Shown piece after piece: positions 52,621-63,166 of a DNA stretch of 64,000 nt. The stretch lies in NCBI GenBank assembly GCA_905220665.1, contig CAJNAR010000015.1, forward strand, positions 124,001-188,000. Direction: 5' to 3'. The translations under genes were made by a program, and so were the position numbers. Under the pieces are notes generated by a model, which saw nothing but the letters and a program-made list of their open reading frames with translations, was not told where the DNA came from and searched no databases. This DNA is from Albugo candida (Eukaryota > Oomycota > Peronosporomycetes > Albuginales > Albuginaceae). Positions within the stretch are counted from its first letter, which is position 1, and each line of letters opens with the position of its first letter.

Positions 52621-55493
52621 ATGGTACAAACCTGTCAAGAATCAATTTTGCATTTGTTATCGGAATGGAATGCAAACGACACGCTCCTGGATGAGTCCGT
52701 ACTGGCTTCCTTGAATGAATTTGTCGAAAGGGATGATCCCGTACAGGACTTTCTATCCATTCTCGATCAATCAGCCAACACTCTTGGGAACGGTGAGGCG
52801 TTCTTGCAGCAATTTACAAAGACTTCATTGCGAATGATATTATTTGATTATAACGATTTATTAAATGATACAAGAATCATGGCCCTCCTCTCACAACTTA
52901 TCCAATCATGCGAAAAGTATTCAATATTAGAGGCAGTATTGTGCTTAACAGAACAATTATTCAAACAGAAATATTATTCCATTCGAGAGGATACCATGTT
53001 ATATTTCATCCAATTATTAGAAATAAGTGCAAACAATTTTTTCGGTTGCCCCGAAAATTTCCAAATGTCGGACGTAATTGGGAACAAATTGCTCGAGATT
53101 ACAGCCGTTTGCAATATTGTCGACCTTGACACCTCAAGCGAGTCCAACGTTCGCCTCTCAATTTTCCTTTGGAAAGTAAGTTTTTATCGCCGCACACATT
53201 CAAACTCACATTTTGCTGACCAGAATTTCACACGAATTGGAAATATTTCAGTAAAACATAAGGAAATTGCAAAATTACTTCCAGTTAATCAAAATATTTT
53301 CATCGAAACAAGGCGACAGTTGACAAAATTCTGTGAGCAATTACAGCGCTATATTCTCAGCTCCACCGACTGCCAAGATGAAAAATGTATTCAATTGCAT
53401 CAAACCTTACCAAAATGTTCCATTCCCACACACGACGTCTTACAAAGTCGACTCAAGCTGACTCGATTTCTTCACCGTGCATTCCATAAACAAATTCTCA
53501 ACCATTTGGAATTCTCCTCGCAGAGTCTGATTCAAGTACGCTGTTTACAATCCCATCACATTGGGTCTCAAACATGTTCTCTAATAGTTGACCGAGATTT
53601 TTCGCCTTAGTGACGCGCTAACACTTTTGGCTACTTCGTCTCTGATATTTTCTCAATGGAATCACGTGCCGGAAATGACGCAAGACAGTCACCACTTACT
53701 CGAAGCCGTTTTGGACAGTGTGAGCCAAATTTCCAGCTTTCATCACGATCCGCAAACTCGAGTCAGTAACTCAGTGGAAGATCTCATTCCATTCCTACAA
53801 AACACATTTTCGTACCCAGCAGAATTACTGCGATGTTCTGCTTTCCAACCACTTTTGAGACAGTCACCACTTACTCGAAGCCGTTTTGGACAGTGTGAGC
53901 CAAATTTCCAGCTTTCATCACGATCCGCAAACTCGAGTCAGTAACTCAGTGGAAGATCTCATTCCATTCCTACAAAACACATTTTCGTACCCAGCAGAAT
54001 TACTGCGATGTTCTGCTTTCCAACCACTTTTGAAATTAGCGCTGGCTCTTGTGAATGGAAATATGAGCGTTCCATCCACAAAATTGAAAGATGTGATGGA
54101 CGACTTTCGCGATTGTTTTCCCCACGTATTCTCTATGGAAATGATCTCATATGAATCTCAGCAAGATCTCTACATTCATGCGGTCGATACGATCTTAACG
54201 CTCCTTCCACAAGCCGACTCGGAGCCTTTACAGCACAATTTTCAGATCGAGATCTTTCGTTATACATTGGACGATTCTGCTGAGATGCGACGATTTTGTT
54301 GGCTTTTGTGGAAGCAATTGCTATCCATTTGGGAGTCTGACTTTTCTTCACAGATGAGTTCATTTCTCGTTGGATTAGCGACTTGTGCTCCTCTACATAC
54401 ATGCGATCCTCCAATGTATGAAAATGAGCTCACTGGAAGCATTTTCGTGCAAAGAATGCAGGAACTCGTCATTTTTCTCATGGACGCAACGACATCGCCA
54501 ACAAATTGCCTTCCGATCACAGAGAAAGCGATCAATCACATTTGCAAATTGGGTCCTCAGCATGAATTCTCAGCGAATTTGGCGTATCAGTTGCAATTTA
54601 TGGAGAACTTCGTGACTGGTAATTGTTTGTCATTTGTGAATGCCAAAGAAAAGGATGAATGGATCAAAACGTACCTTCCAATTTGTTTGGAATGTATCGG
54701 CGCTCTACTTGATCTAACAACAGATCAACATCCTGTGAACTATTGGCCTGGTATTCTGCGTGTGTTTGATATCTCCACCTTGGTCCTTTTGTCTGTGACG
54801 CTGGAAAGCGATGAAGATGAATTAGCTTTTACTCTCGAAATCGAAAATCCAATGCAATCAAGACTCTAATTTCGTGCGATTGTTGGCAAACGTTCACACG
54901 CTGCTGACAATTGGAAACGCAAAAGTAAGTGTTACGATAGCGACATTTCTTCAAAAAGTGTGTGCAGACGTCCGAGTCGATGAAATGGATCTCCCAATTG
55001 TCAATCAATTGATTGCGCGTGTCGTTCAAAGCGGATACAGTCAATCGCCCTTGATGCAAACAATTTGGCTCGATACGATTCTGCACTTTGCGCGTCAATC
55101 CAACTTGCTTGATGCGAAATCCTCGACGTTCATTCACTATTTCATTCAACATAATACAAATGGACGATACACATTCGAAAGTTTTCTCAACATGGACGAT
55201 ACACATTCGAAAGTTTTCTCAACATGCAACAGCTTCCATGGAATACGATCAGGAAAAATGCAGATGGCGTGCTTGCGCGTAAGAGACCAAGATCGACAAA
55301 GCATCTGAAGCTGTCAAATCCGTTTCTTGTGATGGAAAACCAACTGGAGACGATGTTGGCAACTTGCAAGAAATGGAAGCAGCACTGGGACGCAGACAAT
55401 GACGAGCGTGATTCCATCCAAGAAAATGTCAAAAAACATCGAATCGAGCAAAAGGTTGAGGAATTACAGAAATGTTTTTCAAAATGTGTGTAA
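52621..55493 (+). CDS. helical protein resembling FIRRM (C1orf112), reading frame broken by duplications
   Basis: The parts are: exon 52621-53175 (ATG in PMVQTCQESILHLLSEWN); a 48-bp intron; exon 53224-53535; a 52-bp intron; then 53588 onward. The protein is all-helical, about 900 residues in pieces, with LKLTRFLHRAFHKQIL, EIFRLSDALTLLATSSLIF, RFCWLLWKQLLSIW, YLPICLECIGALLDLTTD and a C-terminus with KRPRSTKHLKL and NQLETMLATCKKWKQHW. The size, the helical repeats and the KRxR then helix ending resemble human FIRRM, which works with FIGNL1 to remove RAD51; this assignment rests on memory and is tentative. The frame is broken by a 175-bp tandem duplication (53683-54032), a shift near 54845 and a 32-bp duplication (55161-55224). 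Either the locus is non-functional or the assembly is wrong there. Confidence 0.55.
53683..54032. repeat. perfect 175-bp tandem duplication
   Basis: 53683-53857 and 53858-54032 appear identical by eye, head to tail (each starts AGACAGTCACC). 175 is not a multiple of three, so the second copy shifts the frame of the surrounding gene. Confidence 0.95.
55161..55224. repeat. perfect 32-bp tandem duplication
   Basis: The unit starting TGGACGATACACATTCGAAA occurs at 55161-55192 and 55193-55224. It changes frame inside the FIRRM-like gene close to its 3' end. Confidence 0.95.
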
Positions 55494-55501
55494 TTATCTG
55501 A

Positions 55502-56737
55502 TCACTTAGCGATACGATCGTCCAAACGCCTGAAAGAAACTCGGTTCAAATGCCCCTTTTGATCGATCCGCTTGTCGTTTCTCACGTTCAAGAGCATCAT
55601 CGCGCTTGCCTGAAAGAAACTCGGTTCAAATGCCCCTTTTGATCGATCCGCTTGTCGTTTCTCACGTTCAAGAGCATCACGCGCTTGTTTCCCAAGCGTC
55701 TGCTGTATATCCAACTCGATATGAGCCTTCTTTAGCTGCATTTCGTATTCGCGTGAAATCAATTCTCGATGCCATTCTTCTTGTTGCTGACGTTCTTGTT
55801 GACGCTCTTGCAATCCATTCGCTTGTTCTTTTGCTTTATACTCCAACAACGCTTGATTTTGTGCAAGAAAAGCTCGTGTATCGGCGACAGAAAAGCCTTT
55901 CCAGTGATCAAGTCGATTGCCCAGACTCGAGAGTCCATATTCCTCCCGTCGATCCATTTGCATCTTGATCTCATGAGCTTCCAGAGTTTTCTCAAGCTCT
56001 AAACTCTGATTCTCCAAATCTTTTCGTTTTTCTATCATCAAATTATTATATCGCTGTATTTCCAAAGCAATACGCGCTCGTTCCTTGTCGTCTGCTTGCT
56101 GCATTTCCGACTGTAAACGCTCAATTTCCACAATGTAGTTGGCGTATTCACAATTTTGACGCCAGACTTCATCCTGTTGTGCTTGTTTATCGCGAAGTTG
56201 CTCCGAGATCCAATTCTGTGATTGAAGTGCTTGGAGACGGAGACGTTCAGCTTTCATTGTGTCTTCACCATCAAACTGCTGAGCTGCGCCAAGACCGCAG
56301 GATTCCGGTTGGATGGCCACAGTACGTTCCTTATTCTCTTCTTCACGGACCCGCTGACGTTGAGCACACTGCAATTTCCAATCGTTTTCAAGTGTCAAAA
56401 TTTCTTTTCGTTTGATGTGAGCGTCTTCCGACTCGATTTGAATCAGATACTTTCGAATCGACTCTTCTTCTTCATCAGAGCGCTTTTGACGCTCACGATC
56501 GCTGTCTTCCTGAGATTTCTTTTCATCAACCTGTAGCTTTAGTCCTGCAATATCGGCCTACAAAACCATAAAGAATGTCAGAAAGAAATAATTCTCAAGC
56601 ATACTTACTCCAATACTTCGGAGTCTCCCCGGTCCTAGTTTCTTCAGTCGTTCTTGTTCACGCGCTCGACGAGCTGCTATTCGGAGTTCATCGACTTGTT
56701 CCGTACAGTTTCCTGTCAATTGACGAGGCTTCATCAT
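55502..56737 (-). CDS. RIB43A-like flagellar microtubule protein
   Basis: RIB43A proteins are known inner proteins of axonemal doublet microtubules. Exon 1 runs from ATG 56737 (or 56734) to 56609, with AARRAREQERLKKLG and GRLRSIG; a 51-bp intron (56608-56558) follows; exon 2 starts ADIAGLKLQVDEKK. The rest is almost wholly coiled coil with the family's SCGLGAAQQFDGEDTMKAER, AERLRLQALQSQNWISEQL and YGLSSLGNRLDHWKGF. The family ends soon after a FFxxF motif. Here FEPSFFQ is followed by an 80-bp tandem duplication, so the present frame adds about 30 unrelated residues and stops at 55502-55504. Without it the end would be FFQAFGRSYR at 55506. The stop is 8 bp from the convergent FIRRM-like stop. 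It supports a flagellated life stage. Confidence 0.85.
55528..55686. repeat. 79/80-bp tandem duplication at the RIB43A 3' end
   Basis: 55528-55607 and 55608-55686 start GCCTGAAAGAAACTCGGTTC and differ by one base (CATCATCGCG against CATCACGCG). The duplication shifts the RIB43A frame in its last codons. Confidence 0.95.
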
Positions 56738-56961
56738 AATGCGTTGTCTTGCAATTAGTTTCGGTTTTCAAGCCTGTGGAATTATTTTTAGGGATTTCCA
56801 GGTGGTCGATGATACAAAATTGGGAGAAATTGTGTGAACAAAACGATTGTATTTTCCTTAAAAAAAATCTCAAGCATTCGTGCTTGACTAGTGCACGAAA
56901 TAACAGAAGGAACAAGAGGATGCTGACAGCTTTGTTAAGATGTTGAGGTGCTGTGGAGGTC

Positions 56962-57666
56962 TCACACACTGACTGGCGGTGCTAGCGATTTGTCATTATC
57001 ATCACGAGAAAGACGTGGAGAAGCCGAGATAATTGGTGGCAATTTTTCGGTGGTTGAAGGTACTTCTCTGATGACAATACTTCGATGTTTGACGAGAACA
57101 GCGCCGAAAATTGCCTAGAGAAATAGTATTCGATTGAGGAGGATGAGACTGAAGTAGTGTGTCACGTACATAGAGTGTAAACATAAAAAAGGAAAAAACC
57201 GCTGCTGCTTCATTGGTGTGAATATTGGTGTCGGTTTTATTGAATAAAGTTCGTTCTTCCTTGGCCAGATAGGATTCTCCAACAAATAAAACCGTCAGTG
57301 AAAACATTTGAAACGACATCATGATGACGACTCCGATGAAAAAGCCCACAGCCAGTGGAGTCTGAAACTTTCGCATTACTAGTGTACCACCAACTGAGAG
57401 GCCAATCATTAAAATCATCGCCCAAATTCCCGCAAATCCGAGCGATTTGGAATCGGAAAGATTACGTCCGCTATTTTCTACCGCTGCAACAATCGCGGTG
57501 ATCGCGTACATGAATCCAACAACCTAAGTGCGTTTTAGAATTGGGCATGAGAAGAATATCATACATTACATACCAAGGTACTAAACCATAAATACGTTAC
57601 TAGTAGTCGCGGATTCTCACCGCATAAACGAGCCTTTTCTTTTATTTGGTGGATTGTGGGTAACAT
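56962..57666 (-). CDS. four-helix membrane protein of 199 residues, family not recognised
   Basis: Three exons (57666-57574, 57523-57170, 57114-56962), with introns of 50 and 55 bp and clean GT...AG ends, keep one frame. Four hydrophobic segments are visible: LLVTYLWFSTLVVGFMYAI; GFAGIWAMILMIGLSVGGTL; PLAVGFFIGVVIMMSFQMFS; AAAVFSFFMFTLYAIFGAVL. The N-terminus is short and the C-terminus is cytosol-like and polar (VPSTTEKLPPIISASPRLSR). The layout recalls MARVEL/tetraspan proteins of vesicle membranes, but I see no diagnostic motif. It lies between RIB43A and the MYB gene, on the strand of RIB43A. Confidence 0.75.
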
Positions 57667-58516
57667 TGTGCTCAAGTTTTTTGCGTTCTTTCCTGCGTAT
57701 TCGATATGTGTGTTTGATATCGAGAAGGCGGATTTTCACTGTGATCATCAAATATGGGTCTAAACCCAGAACCTTACCCATTTGGTTTGCACAGTTGACC
57801 TTGTGGCGCAATGTTATATAACAAGCAGAAAGGGTGAGAAACCAAGACTTCTCTCCTATCACTGGTTCAACTGACCCGATCCTAGTGCAACGAATGTATG
57901 CATCCTGACATAGGGAAGAAAAAAAACTATGTGTAATTGAAAAAGAGGTAATGGGGAAAAAGTAACGAATACACCCTTTGTCACTTTCTAATGTCGGCAC
58001 GTATCGGGTCACCACTTTGCTGAAAAAGTGGAATGGGTCATTTTCAGTCAAGCGATATATATGTTTATAGAGTGTCATTTAAATGCGGACTGTTTTCTTT
58101 ACGAAACCGAGTTGATAACATAAAAATATGGCTTATGTATCCAATTATATCTGCAAGGACGCGTCGTCACTGAATGTCGGTCTATCCAAAAAAACCTTCT
58201 GGAACCAAAACGCATGTACCTAATCCTCGTTGATGTGCTATACTTTTCTTCGTAAGCACGTTTTCATCCAACCAACAAGTTCAATTCCACTCTCAATTCT
58301 CTGATTCACTTTCCCACAACCACTATCCTCCAATGGCCAATGATATTTGCCCTATTTTTGACGCAAATTGTTTTTTCTCCTTCACGTCCCTCCCCTTGCC
58401 CTCAGGTTATATGTCACGCAAACGACATATAGTGGGGCACTTTTGAATACGACTCCAACAACCATTTTGTCGTCAGTTGCATCTTAATATATAATCTATA
58501 AACAAAAGAGGTTGGT
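57667..58516. other. divergent intergenic region
   Basis: Lies between the start codons of the four-helix protein gene and the MYB gene. A 153-codon minus-strand open frame (57617-58078) overlaps the start of the membrane protein gene and has no motif; I take it as chance. AT-rich and pyrimidine tracts near 58260-58400 may belong to the MYB promoter. Confidence 0.45.
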
Positions 58517-59452
58517 ATGACGATCTCAGCCAATGTCCGAAAGGAACTCTTCCAGATGACTTCTTGTGAGGGAAAACTCATCCGCATTCGACCGACCGAG
58601 GCCAAAGCCGGGACGACAGTGTACACGTCGAAGCAGTCACAACCGCTGAAAATGTGGACGCAGGATGAGCATGAAAAGTTTTTGGAAGCTATGGAAAAGT
58701 ATCCATCTGGGCCCTGGAAAGTAATTGCCACTTACATTGGGTCAAAAACCACGCGACAAACAATGACACACGCACAAAAGTATCGACAGAAAATCAGTCG
58801 TTGGCGTCGCGGACTTCGACATAAAGGAAGAAAGCAAAGTCATGATGGAACGCATCGTGAATGCATGGATGAGCAATCGCCTGTGCACAATGATCGATAC
58901 ACAGCGCGTTATGGGCAAGCAGATTGTCAGTCACATCCAAGAGATCAAGCTGCACAAGATCGATGCAAGCTTTCCGAACTCGCAGAATTAGCTTCCTTTG
59001 AAATGCTGAAATCTTACAACAGAGAGAGCGAAGCGCTCGTGAATCAATCCGGGTGGGAATCACGTTCAACGATGAATACATGTGACTGTGAAGTACACAC
59101 TAGCTTGCATCCTTGTATACACGATACGCGTCAGAATGGCAGCATTAGACAACCAGATTTTGGTCCTTGTATTTCACAGCCTGCTTTATTGAAGCGGTGT
59201 GTAAATATTGGACTCAATAATATCGCAGCGAGCACGTTTTCGGGTAGATATGACGTAGCAAATTGGAGTGTTATGGATGCATCATTGGGTGTACGATTGG
59301 ATCCACCACGGGATAATAAGTCCACCCTCGAAGTCCTATTGCCTCCTATCAATGCATCAGCGATGGTCAATCATCTGTATGGACCAATTTCTCCCACGAT
59401 CCCACCTTTACGGAGTAAAATCAACCCAACGGTACTGATTCGGGCAACGTGA
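58517..59452 (+). CDS. one-repeat MYB transcription factor with a THAQKY motif
   Basis: The 311-residue frame from ATG 58517 carries one MYB repeat: Trp47 in MWTQDEHEKFLEAMEKY, then GPWKVIATYIGSKTTRQ and THAQKYRQKI at 84-93. The spaced tryptophans and the THAQKY form of the SHAQKY signature place it with plant-type and oomycete one-repeat MYB DNA-binding proteins. A basic stretch (RWRRGLRHKGRK) follows. The C-terminal two thirds are polar, without a fold I recognise, ending in a Pro/Ile-rich region (LEVLLPPINASAMVNHLYG). From about 58792 to 58990 a second frame is also open and looks coding, so the exon structure after the MYB repeat is uncertain. Targets are unknown. Confidence 0.82.
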   Translation: MTISANVRKELFQMTSCEGKLIRIRPTEAKAGTTVYTSKQSQPLKMWTQDEHEKFLEAMEKYPSGPWKVIATYIGSKTTRQTMTHAQKYRQKISRWRRGLRHKGRKQSHDGTHRECMDEQSPVHNDRYTARYGQADCQSHPRDQAAQDRCKLSELAELASFEMLKSYNRESEALVNQSGWESRSTMNTCDCEVHTSLHPCIHDTRQNGSIRQPDFGPCISQPALLKRCVNIGLNNIAASTFSGRYDVANWSVMDASLGVRLDPPRDNKSTLEVLLPPINASAMVNHLYGPISPTIPPLRSKINPTVLIRAT

Positions 59453-59868
59453 ACCGCAGCCAGTTGCTCGTTTGATGACCTGAGTTATTTGTAACGATTT
59501 TTGTCGTTAGATTAGATTTCATAGTTTACATCAGACAGTGTAACTAGCACGAATTGATTTAAATAATATCAGTAATTGAAAAAGGTAGTCGCTTAATTTC
59601 GCAAATGAGCATATTCTTCATTCCCGTTTGTATAGAGCCTCATGGAATACCCTGAATCTATTCTTAAACCAGTGTCCGACGGGTAACACGTCACTCCATC
59701 ACACAGAAGATCCAGCACTCTAGACTGTGTGCCCTATCCCTCGACCATGTTTGGGTTAAACCTCTACTAAGCGATAACGCACACGCAATCAATTCATGAC
59801 GTACTTATTCAGTCACAGTATTATTCAGTATCCCTAGATGCGTTGGATTGAATAGGCGATCTTAACTT
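59453..59868. other. convergent intergenic region
   Basis: 3' flanks of the MYB gene and the NIPA-type gene. Nothing else seen. Confidence 0.5.
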
Positions 59869-61229
59869 TTAAAAACGCATTAAATTCACGTATGTTGGGG
59901 CCAGCAATGGCGATTCGAAAGTATTCGTTAAAAAAGAGATATCTTCTTCCGAATTGGAATGATCGTCGCGCCTTACCTTCGATCTGTGCTGAACCAGAAA
60001 AGTCACTCCAATAAGAATACTTAATAAAGCTGCTGGGTACCATACACACTCTTCTATACGTATATCAGAATTCGATTTGTAGAAAATCGCGCCACCAATC
60101 ACACTGAAAATTATCCAACACGCTTGAAAAATCGGAAAAACTGTCATAATGTCTCCTAATGAAGTCGCTATGTTTAGGAAATGCGTTTGAATCATGATAC
60201 ATATTAGCATGCCACCCATAAACACGTATGTTAGACCAAATCGAAACTGATTCTCGCCTTTGATTGTCAGCCGGATCATCAACGCGGAGCATTTAGCAAG
60301 TAGAACAGATATAGCACCAACAATTCCAGAACAGATCGCGTAGTAGTATGGTACCCGGGCGCTATTGATAAGTTCTTCCTGCTCGTTAAAATCGAATATT
60401 GGTTCGGACTTGTACAACGGTTCGGTGAATCGTCTCTCAGACGGTTGAACAAACTGAGTAGATTGTTTGTGTACCACTTCCAGATCGCATACTCGCTGCT
60501 CCATGCAACTCAATCGGAATATAAGGTGCTATTGGAAGAAATTCGGACGTACACAAGCTCCCATATCGCAGAAAAACGTACTTTGATGAGCTGCTTCTGT
60601 CGCCGTCTTGACGCATAAATTTGATTCTTCAGCCGGTTTGGTACAGAGCCTTTGATGGTCGCAAGGATACAAACAACCGATACGACCACAATGACCACAT
60701 ACACAACAAATTCTGCAGAAAAAAGGGTTTGTTTGCCACTAGCAGTTGCATATGGCCTACCTGTACGTGCGAATCGCTTCTCCAACGCAGGAAGCGAATA
60801 CTCCTCATCCGGTTCTGCTAAAATCGCAACAATAACGACTCCAAAAATTACAAAGATAATCCCGATAATATCGGTCTATTCCAATGAAAATGAGCAAAGA
60901 CTCAAGGACAAAAAACACACACTTACACTATGTAGGAGCTCTTTATTGAGAAAGTGAGCTGTAACTACGTTTGTGAGAAGTGTGGTTCCACCACCGACAG
61001 CTGCAACAAGCGACTGAGTCGCAAAACCAAATGCTGTGAAATCTCCCAAACTTCCAATACTGACCAGAAACAAACCAAGCCACCACACAGGTCGACGAAA
61101 ATATGGTCGCTGATATTCGACACCACGAATCGCCTCCTTGGAATGCGAGTACTTTTGAACATTGACACCGAAATTCGATATAATCGATGCGATTATCGCC
61201 AGTGAGGCGCCGAAAAGTTCAAACGACAT
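59869..61229 (-). CDS. NIPA-type magnesium transporter (DUF803 family)
   Basis: Three exons (61229-60927, 60875-60582, 60495-59869) separated by introns of 51 and 86 bp give 407 residues. The family start is clear: LFGASLAIIASIISNFGVNV, then RPVWWLGLFLVSIGSLGDF, FGFATQSLVAAVGG and VTAHFLNKELL. Later segments are DIIGIIFVIFGVVIVAILAE, VVYVVIVVVSVVCILATI, YYYAICSGIVGAISVLLAK, TYVFMGGMLICIMIQ, FPIFQACWIIFSVIGGAIFY and WYPAALLSILIGVTFLV, giving about nine membrane helices. NIPA proteins are known to carry Mg2+ at plasma membrane and endosomes. The loop after exon 2 is longer and more basic than I expect. It is divergent from the MAK-type kinase, with 131 bp between starts. Confidence 0.9.
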
Positions 61230-61360
61230 CAGGATACTTTCTCTACCGGTTTTCTACTTGGTTCTGTTTTTTGTTGTTCTATTTATATGGACGCAATCAC
61301 TCGTTCCTCCAGGAACTCGGGTTCACAAACACCGTCAGGGGATTCCAGTGAGAAAGCAAT

Positions 61361-62842
61361 ATGAATCGATATAAGATTACCAAACAGTTGGGTGATGGGA
61401 CGTATGGGTCGGTGACCAAAGCTGTCAATCGTCAAACAGGTGAAGTGGTACGTAATGCATCAATCTAAAGCGCGTTGTTCAATCCAAATCCGTTACAATT
61501 TGACGCTGCAGGTTGCAATAAAAAAAATGAAGAAGAAATTTTACTCATGGGAAGAATGTATGCAATTGCGTGAAGTAAATGTAGGTACTGTCGATTCGTG
61601 TACGTTGTGTGTTTTGTAGATGACTTGTTTTTTGTATGTCAATTTTAGTCGCTGAAGAAATTGAATCATCCAAACATAATCAAACTCAAAGAAGTGATTC
61701 GTGAGAATGATGAGTTGTTTTTCATTTTTGAGTATATGGAACTGAATTTATACGAATGTATGAAGAAACGTGAGCGTCATTTCCCAGAATCGAAAATTCG
61801 TAATTTGATGTATCAAATGTTTCAAGGGCTCGCGTTTATGCACAAACACAGTTTCTTTCATCGAGATATCAAGCCCGAAAACATGCTTGTTAAGGGCGAT
61901 ATTGTTAAAATCGCAGATTTTGGCTTAGCACGCGAAATCAGGTCGCGCCCTCCTTTCACCGATTATGTGTCCACGAGATGGTACCGAGCACCTGAAGTTT
62001 TGTTACGCTCGACCACTTACAATTCTCCGATTGATGCTTGGGCAATGGGATGCATCATGGCCGAAATGTTTGCGTTACGGCCTTTGTTCCCCGGTAGTAG
62101 TGAGGGCGATCAACTGTACAAGATATGTTCGACTTTAGGAAGCCCGACGCATGCTTCCTGGCCGGAAGGTATGAAGCTTGCGGCTCAGATGAATTATCGT
62201 TTCCCACAATTTGTTCCAACTTCACTGGTACAACTCATACCACATGCAAGCCCCGAAGCGATTCACTTGATGGCTGATTTACTACGATATGATCCTCACC
62301 AACGGCCTACATGCAGTCAGGCGCTACAATATCCGTTCTTCCAAGTGAATATAAATGCACCGATGCCGTTGACTTGCACAACACCTTACAAAAGCACAGA
62401 GCACGAGGCTGTAAAGCCTTTAGAATATGAAGCACATGGAAGTTTTCAACCTTCTTATAACAAGGAGACGTCTGCGGCTGACTATGGAGCAAAAATGCGT
62501 CAAAATAGTGGAACGGATTATAAATCTCCCGGACTTTTTTCATCTGGACAAACGCGTTCGAAAGGCGCACTAAATCGGAACACGATAGCAGCCGCAGGGA
62601 GTAACTTATTGTCAACAAACTCTTCCGCTCAGCCGCGGATGAATGCTGAAGTACTCAACCAATTCGCACGACCAAACAAGTACGGAGAATCTAGACGCGA
62701 AGAACAAGGGAATAGTTCGCTTGATTTCGGGAAGCAAATGTGCGCAAACAATGATATGCAAGCAGCAGGAAGACTTCATTTTGGATCATATGGAGGAAAT
62801 GTATCGGGAGGATTACGAGGCTTCAACCGTCCTAAATATTAG
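61361..62842 (+). CDS. MAK/ICK (RCK family) protein kinase
   Basis: Three exons (61361-61447, 61512-61580, 61649-62842), with introns of 64 and 68 bp, give 449 residues. The kinase domain is almost textbook [40 protein letters not shown] (Lys33), [27 protein letters not shown] at 123-130, DFG at 142-144, the activation-loop TDY at 156-158 in [14 protein letters not shown], and [17 protein letters not shown]. After about residue 290 the tail is low-complexity (Ser, Asn, Gln, Lys) and ends [22 protein letters not shown] and LF4 kinases are known to limit cilium or flagellum length, which fits a zoosporic organism and the nearby RIB43A gene. TDY is phosphorylated by CDK20/CCRK in animals. Confidence 0.94.
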
Positions 62843-63166
62843 GTCGAATTTAGTGTTTGTAAAACTTAGATTTTGATTATTGACAACACATTACTTACTT
62901 GCGATACGGAGCCTACCACGGGTACACAGAGTACTTGGAACCCTGGCTATGTATCTTGCGTGTGTTACAAATTTTAGCCAATGTGAGATCTTAATTACAG
63001 TGGAAACGAAATTAATTGCAGTTGGGATCTCTGGAAACGAAATCACGTGGTGATCTAACACCATCGTGGCTCGAGTAGTGAGGCTGAAGCAATATCAATT
63101 TTACAGTTGAACTCATTATCGTAGCTAATTGATTTCGACGATTAAGCGACAGCCAAAACGCATGTC
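62843..63166. other. convergent intergenic region
   Basis: 3' flanks of the MAK-type kinase and the second cystatin-like gene; no other feature seen. Confidence 0.5.

Noticed and set aside
54133..56536. Antisense frames over the FIRRM-like and RIB43A genes
   Set aside because: Coiled-coil and helical coding biases open the opposite strand; no independent evidence.
57617..58078. 153-codon minus-strand frame upstream of the four-helix protein
   Set aside because: Overlaps the well-supported first exon of that gene in another frame and has no family features.
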